Positions 36,346 through 49,031 of a stretch of 64,000 bases of DNA are shown here, piece after piece (the first letter of the stretch is position 1; each line of letters starts with the position of its first letter). Position numbers and translations under genes: made by a program. Origin of the DNA: Torreya grandis. Taxonomy: Eukaryota > Streptophyta > Pinopsida > Cupressales > Taxaceae. The notes below the pieces were generated by a model. The model had not been told where the DNA came from. It worked only from the letters and a program-made list of their open reading frames with translations, and ran no database searches. The stretch spans positions 5,502,501 through 5,566,500 of the forward strand of contig JARHVA010000316.1 of NCBI GenBank assembly GCA_037957365.1. The letters run 5' to 3'.

Positions 36346-37420
36346 AAATGACTGCATACAATAAGTTTTTCTCTAGAACAATTGTTGATTAAGAGATAGG
36401 TGCACAAGAAACATGCCAGATGCTACGAAAAAATAGCTTAAATATCTTTTAGTCAAACATTTGTTGCCTTGGCAAACAAACCTTCAATAAGGTCTTTCAT
36501 ACCATGTTAATAGAGGATACTTTGTCATCTTTTATTCACGTATATGTGTCTCACCTGGCATTCTTGGAGGCCATACCACGAATTTAAGTAACATGGACTT
36601 GGTTTTATAGTAATAAGAGAAAAATTAATGAATGGAGACAAAGAGCTACTCAAGCTATTCTTTATATATTTCCTCAACTCTCTTCTAAACCCCATTTGAT
36701 TCCCCTTCATTCAATTTTTTTATTGGGTAGATCTCTTGCTTTGGAAACCATTTATTAAATTTTCTAAAAACATTTGGTGCAATAGAGAATAAATAGTTGA
36801 AAACTACGATTAATTCAAATACTATTATGATTCATGTCATATTGAACAAACATGTGTAGAAGCTGACATCATCATTGACTCCAATAGTGATGGCACTGAA
36901 AGTGATAGGGATATAAGAACTTCCAAAAGGTAAATGAATGAGTGGGAAGTTCTCTCACAAATGCACCCCTCAAGGAACAGTGACATAGATGACATTATAA
37001 TGTTTGGCCACCATCACGTAGATAATAAACATAACTGAACTCATTCTGATGTACCACTCAGCGTATACATATCATCACAAAAATTAATAGACTATTCACA
37101 AACATATATAATAGGAATTGATAATGGTTCCCCAAGTGACCCATAAATGTATTGGCTCTTAACTAAACAACAAAATGCATTCAATATAATTGAGAAGCAT
37201 GCACAAAAAAGATAGCAACCATCCACCTAAACATGATTGTTTAGGGAACCACAGGTATAGGTATGTCATTCCTTATAATAATCATCAAACATTGCTTGGA
37301 TTTGCTTGCAACTAATGGTAAATATTCCCTACTTATACTAACTCCAACTATTGTTGCAACATTTAACATCAATATGTCGACGATATATTCATCCCTCCAC
37401 ATTCTTATATTTTATGGGCA
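36346..37420 (+). pseudogene. Helitron linker and Pif1-like helicase start
   Basis: After copy 2, NKFFSRTIVD…GAQETCQML (36360-36425) corresponds to the Helitron segment after Rep (…DWSAQE.CH.L…). Further on, GTTGIGMSFL at about 37251-37280 is a worn Walker A (GTAGTGKSyL), followed by CLDLLATNGK, SLLILTPTIVATFNI and STIYSSLHI, matching helicase motif Ia of Pif1-like Helitron helicases (APTGVAAFNI). The lysine of the P-loop is methionine here, so no ATPase activity is expected. Later helicase motifs were not found beyond about 37420. Confidence 0.7.
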
Positions 37421-39606
37421 TACTTAATTCTGAAGTGGGTATAAAAGATGAGAAGAACCATTTCAACCATAAAATGTAGACTATTGATGTTGTCATTCCT
37501 TGTGATTCATTCAATGCAACCATCTTTGGCATATGTCAAAGAGGAAATGGAAATTCATGATGGAAGATGACAATGGTAGTTCAATGAAGAGTAATTAGCC
37601 TTATTGTAGGACGCCGAGGTCTACGCTTTCTTAGTCTTATAGTAAAGGTCAATCCATGTAAAAGGTCTATTTTGGTTGTTTGTGTATTTTTCAAGTTATA
37701 TTTATGTCATTTGTGCACTTTATATCTTTTCTCTACATAATTTTCTCTTTACTAATTAATAACCATAACAATATATAATATAAGACTTTCTAAATTTCCA
37801 TGATATCATAACTCTCATATTTCTTTCCTATCAACATCAAGAAGGAAAATGTGTTTTCCTCTTGAATTTTTTATTAGTATTAGAATATACTCATTGTAAT
37901 ATATTATGACTTTATGTTTGCTCATATTTTTTCCACTTGTTTTTCTATAATAATTTGTCTCTATGCATCATAACCATATGTTCCTTGGTTGTTCTTTATT
38001 TTCTTTCATTCTCAAGTCTAAAATTAATTATCCTTCTTAAACAATAAATGATACTAGGATATACCCATTGAATGCATCATAAAATTAAAGGTCAAAATTT
38101 TAAATTCCGGTAGCTTGTACTATTCAATAGGTCACGATTATATATTTTCATTTTTCAGCTAAAGGGATGCAAAATTGATTTTCGTGGGATACTTTAGTTG
38201 GTCCAAGTATGTATCATTGTATAGTGCATTTTGTCCCTATGTTCTTTTGCTTTTAGTTTTTAATGTCAGTGTCCTGTTTTGGTCATTATCACCCTTTCGA
38301 TTTGATTTATTTCATTATCAAATCCATGGCTGGAATAGTTCTGTGCATAAAAACTTAAGTTGGTACTAACACACACTAATCGTGAATATGCATTAGTTTT
38401 CTTCGAAGAGGGGTCCCCTGACCTTTGTATGTAGAACCATGTTTATATCGGTGTATCATGTAAGGGTTAATTGGAAAAGGATTTGGTCAGGGATATGTTA
38501 GGATTTTTCTGTTTGTTTTACAAACTTCTTAGGTGCGACAAAGTCTTTTAATTTTGCAAGATTAGAAACAGACAATACATCTTACTGGACTTTAAAATTT
38601 TACTCGGATCTTAAGATTTCATTAGATATACAACAAAAACAAAATGTTAAAGATGTGAGAATTGCACATAAGCTTTAAAAATCACATAACCAGAATGCAA
38701 AGCACTAACATATCAGATACCTTATATTTACAAAGTTTTAACAGATCTACGTTGTATTTAAAAGAAATAAAACCAGATCAATACAATTCATACAATCTTC
38801 AATAATTTAAGCCAAGTGATCAATATTTATTATGACAGTCTTAAAACTATTTTTGAAGAGATGAAAGATACTTAAATTACAATGGCCAATGTTTTTTATC
38901 CTTCAATATTAGTGTGAAGTGCCTCCAAGTGTGCCAGACACATGACTGCTACGTTGATCAGTTGGAAATATACTGAAATACTGTACGGTTTTCTTGTGCA
39001 ACAGGTGACCAAAAAACAACTAACTATCAAAAGAAATTACTCATTAAAAATATATATATATATTCATAATGTACAGGCGTCGCCAAAATCACCAGAAATA
39101 ACACACATACAATGATTATACTACCGTCACCAAAATTGGGTGTATTGAAATTAAAGAAAAGCGAAAAGGATGGTATTAAGGCAGCGGTCTAGTGATAGAT
39201 TGGAACTTCCAACATCTTCCCGGCTCCCAAAAAATATATCTTAAAAACACCAAAAAAGAGCAAACAAAACGATGATGCAACTTGCCACTACAACTTTATT
39301 CCACTACCATCCACTGTAGAATGAATCCAGGAATGTAGCCCCATAATCCCCATCTTATATATCTGGTGCTACACTGGCCTTTATGATCTCCTTGGAATGC
39401 TCAATATTCAAACGGTTACATCCTTGCTGAACGATTACCTGCATTGGGCATTGTAGCAATTTTTGTGAGTATTGTTGTTGAAAATGTTTAGAAACCCTAG
39501 ATGTTGAGGCCATTGATAGCGTGGAGGTCAGGAAGGTTTTAAACGGGAATAAAATAAGTAAAAAACTTAAAATAAACTGCAAAGAAATCTAATTCTCCCC
39601 TAAAGG
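37421..39606. other. no gene recognised between the Helitron and the TNL pseudogene
   Basis: The left part may hold further Helitron remnants. A 75-codon minus-strand frame at 39582-39355 (SFLLILFPFKTFLTSTLSMA…) follows the TNL stop and is probably 3' flank rather than a gene. A plus-strand frame at 38175-38369 is hydrophobic and unsupported. Confidence 0.4.
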
Positions 39607-40104
39607 TTAATACAAAATTTTTAGTTCCGCACCTTTAGCTTGCAAAACCTTAAGGAAAACCTCTACTAATCTCTCTGCTTCGCCTGCCATTAACCATGCC
39701 TTCTCCACTTGGTTAACACGGATATTGTTCGAAGCATGCATTTCATAGTCAGGTTCGTCAAGCCAAGAGGAACCTTGAGTAAAGACACCCATCCATAACT
39801 ATTTTCCTTTAGTTATTGTAGTTTGAAATTGACCGCCAACAATATTATTCCTGGATCCTGTAAACAATTTTACGGACGAAGATACACAGTTTATAACAAG
39901 ACATAACATAATGGAACTGCCTTTGGAGGAACAGCTCTGTCTCAATTTGAACTTTGCCTCTGTATCACTAACATGGTCTGGCAGCGGAATGCTCGGATTG
40001 GGAAACGAGTCAACCACACAGAGATTTGGAAAAGACAACGCGTTTACAGGTTGTCCCACATTACCAACTGCCCCTGTGCATATTATCACTTCGCATAGCC
40101 ATTT
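39607..40104 (-). pseudogene. TNL exon 6: C-terminal domain
   Basis: The acceptor is ACAATTTGCAG just above 40104. Translation begins KWLCEVIICTGAVGNVG, passes LCVVDSFPNPSIPLP, SSIMLCLVINCVSS, meets an in-frame TAG at 39801-39799, then continues in the same frame (MGVFTQGSSWLDE, VNQVEKAWLMAGEAERLVEV) to TAA at 39609-39607. The pattern resembles the post-LRR domain of plant TNLs (C-JID-like, with a hydrophobic 'CLVIN' strand). I take 39607 as the true protein end. Confidence 0.75.
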
Positions 40105-40187
40105 CTGCAAATTGTTTGTAAAAATGCTCAGAGAACACATAATCAGATGATTAAAAGAATAATATCAACATTTAGGATTCCAACAAC

Positions 40188-40852
40188 TGTGAATAACTGT
40201 ATCGTGCGAATGGAATTTTCAATAGCTGATCTCTCGTTTGCTACGAGTTCCAACCTCCTCAATCGTTCCATGTGCTCTAAACTGTGTATACCAGGCACCT
40301 TCCAGAAGGCATATGCCTGTAATATCTCTAATGATATCGAATTTTCAAATCCTTCTATCTTCTCAACTTTGTGGTAACCTTGCAATTAAAATTCTTTAGG
40401 AGAAGTTAATTCTGCAAAACTTGGAAGCGCATCCAATTCTGAACAGTGTCCTATCTTTAGCGTTTGAAGGCTTACCAAACAACCAATACCCCTTATGCTT
40501 TTCAGCATTCTACAGTAGAACAAAATTATGGTCTCCACTGTTGTTGGCAGCATTTCCACGTCCGTTAGAAGTCTATTTTCCCAAAGATAAAGTGTATGTA
40601 GGCAGGGACAACAGTCTTCAGAAATTGAAACCTTGGATATTTTTGTGTTAGTTATGTCTATCCGCCTCAGCTTGCACCGCGGAACAAAACTCACCTCGCT
40701 GATTGGGCTGTCTGATATCGTCACCGTTTGAAGATTAGTCAATTTGGTAAATGACTTCGGCAATGACTTCACTCCTGTACGAAATATACTCAAATCCTCT
40801 AAGAGAATAAGACACCATACAGACTCCGGTAAACATTCCAACTCCCCACAAT
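40188..40852 (-). pseudogene. TNL exon 5, part after Copia B: LRRs
   Basis: Continues in frame from the codon at which Copia B inserted: upstream ...LDIHYC, downstream GELECLPESVWCLILLEDL. Leucine-rich repeats follow (LPKSFTKLTNLQTVTISDS, CLHTLYLWEN, LVSLQTLKIGHCSELDALP). A stop TAA at 40388-40386 falls inside the repeat, and the frame then goes on through KVEKIEGFENSISLEIL, HSLEHMERLRRLELVANE to a possible donor GTTGTT at 40187. The LRRs would bind or sense the effector. Confidence 0.85.
40848..40852. repeat. target-site duplication ACAAT, left copy (Copia B)
   Basis: Repeated at 50398-50402. Confidence 0.92.
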
Positions 40853-41273
40853 TGTAGAATTTTTAAATAAAATTAAATCATAGCCAAATATATGCAATAT
40901 TCATAATACATAAGAGATAAGAGTTTCAAAAATAAAAAATACTTCTTTTTCAAACAAATGGAATCATTCTCCTCCTCCTTCTTCTTGAAAATAAAGATGA
41001 ATTACAATGTATGAATAGAATTGCATGTGAACATGCTTTTCTAATTATTTAATAAAATATTTTAAATTTATCTAAATAATAATTTTCATGTAATAGCAAC
41101 TAAAACTAACTCTAGTCTTTCTAAGGCTTTGTTTTTTCTAGAAAATATATTAACTAAAAATTAACTAACTATCTAAATTTAGCTCCACAAAAAACTGTTC
41201 ATGCAAACTAAATTTATACTAATAGTCTAAAAATAGAACTAAGTGAACTGCACTTCAGCATCACTTTTCAACA
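40853..41273 (-). repeat. LTR 1 of Copia B (421 bp, 3' LTR of half 1)
   Basis: Starts TGTAGAATTTTTAAATAAA, ends CACTTTTCAACA. The minus-strand polypurine tract AAGGGGGAGTA adjoins at 41274-41284. Confidence 0.93.
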
Positions 41274-41450
41274 TACTCCCCCTTGACGCTGAGCGGGCTC
41301 ACAATTTGGTCTCTGAGTGTCAAAAAATTGAACTGTTGCAACTGCTTTCGTGAAGATATCTGCCAATTGTTCTTTAGTGTTGATATATTTCAATTCTACT
41401 ACCTTCATCTACACTAAACCTCAGATAAAATCATGCTTTAAATCAAAATG

Positions 41451-42905
41451 TCATGTCTTGTTGTGATGGACTAGATTCCTGGCCAATTTAATAGCACTAA
41501 TATTATCACAAAATATAACTATGGGCTGAACTTGAATCTCTCCAATCTTTTCAAGAAGTTTTCTAAGCCATAATGCTTGTGTCCCTGCTGAAGTGACTGT
41601 AACATACTCTGCTTCTGTAGAAGAAAGGGAAACTTTACTTTGCTTCTTTGAGCTGTAAGTAATCAAACCAGAACCAAAAGAAAAACAATTCCCAGATGTT
41701 GACTTTCGGTCATCCAAACTACCTCCCCAATCAGAATCACTAAAACCAACAAGATTGAACTTTTTAGAAGTATAGTAGTGAATACCAAAATCTAGAGTGC
41801 CTTTCACATACCTCAAAATTCTCTTGGCTGCCTTCATATGTATTTCTGATGGCTCTGTCATGTACCTTGAAATAAGTGAAACTGAATAAGCAATATCAAG
41901 TCTTGTGTTAGTTAGAAACATTATACTTATGACAATACTTCTATAGACTGTCTCATCAACTCTTTCAGTACCATCATCTCTACACAACACAACTCCATGA
42001 GCAGCTAGAGTGGAGACTGGTTTACAATCAACCATATCAAGTTTCTTCAACATATCTTTATCATACTTTGTTTGACAATTGAAATTTTTTTTCTCCCCTT
42101 GATAAACCTCCATTCCTAAAAAATATTTCATAAGGCCTAAATCTTTCATCTCAAATTCATTCATCATGAAAACTTTGAATTCATCCTTCATCATAGAATT
42201 GTTACCCATATACAATAAGTCAACATACAAACTTACAATCATAATATCATTACCTTCTTGTTTTTAGTAAAGGGTAGGTTCACTCTTATTTCTTTGAAAG
42301 CTATTCTCTTGAAAATATCCATCAATCCTAGCATACAATGCTTTTGGTGCTTGTTTGAGGCGATACAAAGCCTTATTTAACTTGTAGACATGATTTTCTT
42401 GTCCTCCTACTTCAAAACCTTGTGGTTGTTTCACATATACTTCTTCTTCTAAGTACCCATTCAAGAAAGCACTTTTCACATCCATATGATGGATGCTCCA
42501 ATTATTTTGAGTTGCTAATGAAATCATCATTCTAATGGTCTCTTGTCTTGCTACTGGTGTAAATGTCTCTTCATAATCAATGCCATACTTTTGTGTGAAT
42601 CCTTTAGCAACTAATCTCGCCTTATGCCTTTCAACACTTCCATCACTGTTACACTTAGTCTCGTAGACCCATTTGGTGCCAATATTCTTCTTGTCATGTG
42701 GAAACATTGTAAGCTCCCAAGTGTCATTCCTATGAATAGAATCCATCTCTTCTTGCATTGGTTGCATCCAAACCCCATTAGTATATGCATCTTCAAAACA
42801 TGATGGTTCAAAATCAGCCTTGGTAAGTAAAGCAGAACTTAGTGTCTCACATCTTGGATTTTCTTCATGTGCTTGATTTGAAATCCTTTGGTAAATGTCA
42901 CTCAA
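41451..42905 (-). pseudogene. Copia B half 1 reverse transcriptase and RNase H
   Basis: RT start at 42905-42264 ([75 protein letters not shown]). A stop separates it from 42242-41451, which holds SLYVDLLYMGNNSMM, FEMKDLGLMKYFLGMEVYQG, HMKAAKRILRYVKGTLDFG and RNase H SLSSTEAEYVTVTSAGTQAL with CDNISAIKLARN. The YVDD motif is short of one aspartate (YVDLL for YVDDLL), a 3-base deletion in the polymerase active site. Except for this and a few stops it is rather well kept. Confidence 0.95.
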
Positions 42906-43067
42906 TCTTCTTACCTTTGCTGCAGAACTAGGACTTGAATCTGGGCTTACACTTGGAATTGAACAACTAGATGAGGGGTTACTTGGTGGATATGTAGCAC
43001 TTGGAATAGAAATATTAGTGGCCTGCCCATGATCAATATCATCTATAATAAATTCATTTAAAATAGA

Positions 43068-44415
43068 TTATGACTTCTCTATATGGCTTTTTAGATGACC
43101 ATAAACTCCCTTTTCATCAAAAATCGCATCTCTTGACACAATAAGCTTATTAGTGAGAGGATTATATAACCTATAACCCTTACTTTCCTCACTATATGCA
43201 ACAAAAATACATGACTCACTTTTGGGATCTAACTTTTGCCTCTTTTGATTAGGAACATGAACATAGGCCAAGCAACAAAAAAATTAAATAATTAACATTT
43301 GGCTTTTTTTCATACCAGGCTTCATACGGAGTCATCTTGTCAAGTGCACTGGTGGGACTCCAAATGAGAATATATACTACTGTAGCAACTACATCTCTTA
43401 AAAAAAAATTACTTAATCCCTTTGTTTGTAGCATGATTCGTGCCATCTCCACCATTGTATGATTCTTCCTTTCAACTACACCATTTTGTTGATGTGTGTA
43501 TGCAGTGGTGAGTTGTCTTCTAATGCCATGGATATTATGATAACCTTGAAATGCTTTTGAATAAAATTATCCTCCATGATCAGTCCTTAAGCATTTGATT
43601 TTGCACCCTTTATCATTTTCTACAAGGGCTCTAAACCTCTTGAATGTCTTAAGAGCTTCACCTTTGGTCTTCAAAAATTAAACCTAACACTGTCATAAGT
43701 AATCATAAATAAAAGTAATGAAATATGATGACTTACCCAAACACTTTGTCTGCATAGGACCACAAACGTCTGAATGAACTAACTGGAGTGGATAATGGGC
43801 CCTCCATGCATTGTATTTTATAAATTTCTCTCTTCCATATTTTCCTTTAGCACATCCTTCACAAACTTCCTTGTTCTCTTCTACCTTAGGTAAACCAAAA
43901 ACTAATGCTTTTGATGTTATAATCTTCAAACTATGAAAATTTAAATGCCCATACCTGAGATGCTACAACCAACGTATATCCTCATATTCCATATTGACAA
44001 GGTTCTTGTTATTTTCACCAAACTTCAATGGAAACATCCTATTCTTTGTCATAGACACAACTGTTACCACCCTATTCCCTTGATTCTTATCATAAATTAT
44101 ACATTGTTGATCTTCAAATACAACTTTATAATTCTTCTCACATAATTTTCCAACACTCAAGAAATTATTTTTTAAATTTGGAGTGTAATAAATGTCTTTA
44201 GCACTCTTCATACCTTCTTTTGTATGGACTTCCATAACTCCTTTTGTAGTAACCGCAAATGATTTGTTATCGCTAAGTTTGATCTTGGATTTAAAACTTT
44301 TATCCATTACAAAAAAATGTCTTTCATTCCCTGAGATGTGGTTAGAACATCCTGAATCTAAATACCAAACATCTTTAGAAATATTTTCAGCTTTGTCATA
44401 TGATAAAAATAAATT
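43068..44415 (-). pseudogene. Copia B half 1 protease and integrase
   Basis: The protease signature YLDSGCSNH is intact at about 44364-44338, followed by MDKSFKSKIKLSDNKSF and DIYYTPNLKNNFLSVGKLCE. Integrase zinc region: a TAG stop precedes HLRYGHLNFHSLKI, then VCEGCAKGK and PLQLVHSDVCGPM (first catalytic Asp). Later frames (43455-43249, 43271-43068) give MVEMARIMLQTKGLSNFF, TPYEAWYEKKPNVNY and AYVHVPNQKRQKLDPKSESC. Frame changes separate these pieces. Confidence 0.92.
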
Positions 44416-44480
44416 ATTTGGAGGATTCTCATCACCTTCTTGAGCATAATGAACTCTTTTATCATTATTACCTTATTTAA

Positions 44481-45334
44481 TCTAAAATCATAATTAAATT
44501 GGCCATACCTATTACAATGATAACATTGGATTTTTTTTTATCAAATCAGCCTCTACCTCTTCCTCTGAAACCACCTCTTCCTCAAAAACCACCTCTGCCT
44601 CTATTTCATCTTGAGTAATTCTGATTTTGACCTCTACCTTGGCTTTGATTAAATTTGATGCTACTATTGGCATCTGCATTCTTCGCGATTTGTAATTTGG
44701 AGGAAAAAGCTTTCTCATCACTTTCTCTAAATGAATCTCTCAATTTTTCTTCATGAGACATCAAAGATCCAAATAGATGATCAAATTGAAGGGTAGACAA
44801 ATTCTTGCTTTCTTCTATGGTTATGGCAAAATGGTTCCACCTTGGTGTGAGAGTCCTCAACACCTTTTTGATCACAACCTCATTGTTAAAAATTTCACCA
44901 AGTGTAGCTGTCTTATTGACCACATCTTTTACTCTGACACAATAGGTACTCACACTTTCAGCTTCTTACATCTTTAAATTCTCAAATTTTCTCTTCAATG
45001 TCTATAACTTGACAACTTTGACTTGATCACTACCCTGGTAATCTTCTTTTAAAGTCTTCCAAGTATTCTTTACTATCTTTGCTCCTGCAATTCACAAAAA
45101 TAGGCTCTTATCTAGAGGAATATGAAATAAGGCTTGAGCATTCTTCTTCTTAGCCTCCTTCTTAGCTATTTTATCATTTGATGTGAGGACATTCCAATCA
45201 GCTGGCTCTGCATAACCTGATTCAATAATCTCCCACAAATATTTTTCTATCAAAAAAGTCATCATTTTGATACACCAATAATCATATTCATTTCCATCAA
45301 ATTCTGGAATAGGTAAGGAGTTAGAATTTGACAT
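44481..45334 (-). pseudogene. Copia B half 1 gag
   Basis: Starts at ATG 45334: MSNSNSLPIPEFDGNEYDYW, the typical Copia gag N-terminus, then WEIIESGYAEPADWN. A second frame 44953-44606 carries VLRTLTPRWNHFAITIEESK and LSTLQFDHLFGSL (UBN2-like capsid), and an RGRG-rich basic stretch. The zinc knuckle is worn: CYHCNRYGQFNYDF has lost its histidine and last cysteine. Frameshifts separate the pieces. Confidence 0.9.
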
Positions 45335-45390
45335 GATAATTTTTTTGGCAAAATTCCAACAACTAAATCTTTAACCCAAAATAAAAAATA

Positions 45391-45405
45391 CCTGCTCTGA
45401 TACCA
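45391..45405 (-). other. primer-binding site of Copia B half 1
   Basis: The minus strand reads TGGTATCAGAGCAGG two bases from the middle LTR. Confidence 0.88.
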
Positions 45406-45407
45406 AA

Positions 45408-45823
45408 TGTAGAATTTTTAAACAAAATTAAATCATAGCCAAATATATGCAATATTCATAATACAGAAGAGAAAAGAGTTGTAAAAATAAAAAATACTTT
45501 TCTTTAAATAATTGGAATCATTCTCCTCCTTCTTCTTGAAAATAAAGATCAATTACAATGTATTAATAGAATTGCATGTGAACATGTTTTTCTAATTATT
45601 GAATAAAATATTTTAAATTTATCTAAATAATTATTTGCATGTAATAGCAACTAAAACTAACTCTAGTCTTTCTAAGGCTTTATTTTTTATAAATAATATA
45701 TTCACTAAAAATTAACTAATTGTCTAAATTTAGCTCCAAAAAAAATGTTCATGCAAACTAAATTTACACTAATAGTCTAAAAATAGAACTGAGTGAACTG
45801 CACTTCAGCATCACTTTTCAACA
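45408..45823 (-). repeat. LTR 2 of Copia B (416 bp, shared)
   Basis: Starts TGTAGAATTTTTAAACAAA, ends CACTTTTCAACA. It has a primer site on one side and a polypurine tract on the other, so it is the 5' LTR of half 1 and the 3' LTR of half 2. Confidence 0.95.
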
Positions 45824-45999
45824 TACTCCCCCTTGATGCTGAGCGGGCTCACAAATTGATCTCTGAGTGTCAAAAAATTGATCTATTGCAACTACTTTCA
45901 TGAAGATATATACTAATTTTTCTTTAGTGTTGATGTATTTCAATTCTATTACTTTCATCTGCAATGAATTTTAGATAAAATTATGCTTTAAATCAAAAT

Positions 46000-47454
46000 G
46001 TTTTGTCCTACTGTGATAGACTGGATTCTTGGCCAATTTAATAGCACTAATATCATCTCAAAAAGTAACTATGGGCTGAACTTGAATCTCTCCAATTGCT
46101 TCAAAAAAATGTCTAAGCATAATGCTTGTGTCCCTGTTGAAGTGGCTGTAACATACTCTGCTTCTATAGAAGAAAGGGAAACTATACTTTGCTTTTTTGA
46201 GCTCCAAGTAATCAAACCAGAACAAAAATAAAAACAATTCCTAGATGTTCACTTTTAGTCATCCAAACGACATCCCCAATCAGAATCACTAAAACCAACA
46301 AGATTGAACCTTTTAGAAGTATAGTAATGAATACCAAAATCTAGAGCGCCTTTCATATACCTCAATATTCTCATGGCTGCCTTCATATGTATTTCTAATG
46401 GCTCTATCATGTACCTGAAAATAAGTGAAATTAAATAAGCAATATCAGGTCTTGTGTGAGTTAGAAACATTAAACTTTTGACAATACTTCTATAGGTTGT
46501 CTCGTCAACTCTTTCAGTACCATCATCTCTACACAACACAACTCCATGAGCAACTAGAGTGGAGACTAGTTTACAATCAACCATATCAAGTTTCTTCAAC
46601 ATCTCTTTGGCATACTTTGTTTGACAAATACAAATTTTATTCTCACTTTGTTAAACCTCCATTCCTAAAAGATATTTCATAAGGCCTAAATCTGTCATCT
46701 CAAATTCATTAATCATGAAAACTTTGAATTCATCCTTCATCATAAAACTGCTACCCATATACAACAAGTCATCAACATACAAACTTACAATCAAAATATC
46801 ATTACCTTCTTGTTTGTATTAAAAGGTAGGTTCAATCTTACTTATTTGAATGCTATTCTCTTGAAAATATCCATCAATCCTAGCATACCATGCTCTTGGT
46901 GCTTGTTTGAGGCCATACAAAGCCTTCTTTAACTTGTAGACATGATTTTCTTTTCCTCGCACTTCAAAAACTCATGGCTTTTTCGAATATACTTCTTCTA
47001 ACTACCCATTCAAGAAGGCACTTGTCACATTCATCTGATGGATGCTCCAATTCTTTTGAGATGATAATGAAATCAGCATTCTAATGGTCTCTTGTCTTGC
47101 TACTGGTGCAAATGTCTATTCATAATCAATGCCATACTTTTGTGTGAAGCCTTTAGCAACAAATCTCGCCTTATGCCTTTCAACACTTCCATTATTGTTA
47201 CACATCGTCTTGTAGACCCATTTGGTGACAATCTTCTTCTTGTCATATGGAAGCTTTGTAAGCTCCAAAGTGTCATTCCTGTGAATAGAATCCATCTCTT
47301 CTTGCATTGCTTGCATCCGAACCCCATTAGTATATGCATCTTCAAAACATGATGGTTCAAAATCAGCCTTGGTAAGTAAAGCAAAAATAAGTGTCTCACC
47401 TCTCGGATTTTCTTCATGTGCTTGATTTGAACTCCTTTGATAAATGTCACTCAA
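46000..47454 (-). pseudogene. Copia B half 2 reverse transcriptase and RNase H
   Basis: RT start at 47454-47116 ([38 protein letters not shown]). A frame change near 47110 is followed by worn HHQMNVTSAFLNG-type and [18 protein letters not shown] words. The YVDD motif is intact near 46770 ([16 protein letters not shown]). RT end at 46602-46255 (MLKKLDMVDCKLVSTLVAHG, SLMFLTHTRPDIAYLISLIF, FSDSDWGCRLDD), then RNase H residues with stops to about 46000. Confidence 0.93.
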
Positions 47455-47571
47455 TCTTCTTACCTTCGTTGTAGAACTAGGACTTCAATCTGAACTTACA
47501 CTTGAAATTAAACAACTAGATGAGGGGTTACTTGGTGGATTTGTAACACTTGGAATATAAATATTAGTGGT

Positions 47572-48960
47572 CTACCCATGATCAATATCATCCACAATAA
47601 CTTCATTTAAAATAGATTTTGACTTCTCCATATGGCCTTTTTGATGACCATAAACTCCCCCTTCATCAAAAATTACATCTCTTGACACAATAAGCTTATT
47701 AGTGAGAGGATTATATAACCTATAAGGCTTACTTTCCTCACTATATCTAACAAAAATACATTTCTCACTTTTGAGATCTAATGTTTGCCTCTTTTGATCA
47801 GGAACATGAACATAAGCTAAGCAACCAAAAACATTGAAATAATCAACATTTGGCTTTTTGTCATACCAGGCTTCATATGGAGTCATCCTGTCAAGTGCAC
47901 TAGTGGGACTCTAATTGAGAATATATACTATTGTAGCAACTGCATCTCTCAAAAAGTAATTACTTAATCCCTTTGTTTGTAGCATGCTTCGTGCCATCTC
48001 CACAACTGTATGATTCTTCGTTTCAAGTACACTATTTTTTTGAGCTGTGTATGCAGTGGTGAGTTGTTTTCTAATTCTATGCATATCACAATAACCTTGA
48101 AAGGCTTTTGAAAAAAATTATTCTCCACGATCAGTACTTAAGCATTTGATTTTTCACCCTTTGTCATTTTCTACAAGGGATCTAAACCTCTTGAATGTCT
48201 TAAGAGCTTCACCTTTGGTCTTAAAAAAATAAACCCAAGACTATTTTCAGTAATCATCAATAAAAGTAATGAAATATGATGACATACCCAAACTCTTTGT
48301 CTGCATAGGACCAAAAATATTTGAATGAACTAGCTATAGTGGATAATGGGCCCTCCATGCATTCTATTTTTGAAATTTCTCTCTTGCATGTTTTCCTTTA
48401 GCACATCCTTCACAAACTTCCTTGTGCTCTTAAACCTTAGTTAAAACAGAAACTAATGCTTTTGATGTTAGAATCTTCAAACTATGAAAATTTTAAATGC
48501 CCATACCTGAGATACCACAACCAACATGTATCCTCATATGCCATATTGATAAGGTTCTTGTTATGATCACCAAACTTCAATGCAAAAATGCTATTCTTTG
48601 TCATAGGCACAACTGTTACCACCTTATTTCCTTGATTCTTATCATAAATTATATATTGTTGATTTTTAAATAAAATTTTATAAATTTTTTCACATAATTG
48701 TCCAACACTCAACAAATTATGCTTTAAATTTGGAGTGTAATATATGTCTTTAATACTCTTCATACCTTCTTTTGTATGGACTTCCATAGCTCCTTTTGTA
48801 GCAAACTCCAATGATTTGTCATTACCAAGTTTGTTCTTAGATTTAAAACTTTTATCCATTACAAAAAAAATCTTTTCATTCCCTAACATGTGGTTAGAAC
48901 ATCCTAAATATAAATACCAAACATCTTTAGAAATATTTTTAGCTTTGTCATACGATAAAA
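47572..48960 (-). pseudogene. Copia B half 2 protease and integrase
   Basis: The protease site reads YLYLGCSNH where YLDSGCSNH is expected, so the catalytic aspartate is lost. MDKSFKSKNKLGNDKS and DIYYTPNLKHNLLSVGQLCE follow at 48889-48482, ending CWLWYLRYGHLKF with the first zinc histidine changed to tyrosine. Integrase C-terminal words are at 47886-47572 (TPYEAWYDKKPNVDYFNVFG, AYVHVPDQKRQTLDLKSEKC). The middle is frameshifted. Confidence 0.9.
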
Positions 48961-49031
48961 ATAAATTATCTGGAGGATTCTCATCACTATCTTGAGCATA
49001 ATGAATGCTTTTACCATTATTACCTTATTTT

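Larger units (their letters stand above)
32437..37420 (+). mobile_element. decayed Helitron (Rep/helicase transposon)
   Basis: Rep-type and helicase-type segments follow each other on the plus strand in the order of a plant RepHel protein. The Rep-bearing part is present twice in tandem (32437-34390 and 34391-36345), followed by a linker and a Pif1-like Walker A relic near 37245-37280. Helitrons move by rolling-circle replication using the HUH-Tyr Rep and 5'-to-3' helicase. Every segment here has many stops and frameshifts. I could not find the 5' TC or 3' hairpin-CTRR ends, so the limits are those of recognisable coding sequence. Confidence 0.8.

Noticed and set aside
39355..39582. 75-codon minus-strand frame after the TNL stop as a further TNL exon
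   Set aside because: A plausible stop ends the C-terminal domain at 39607, and no acceptor or homology links this frame.
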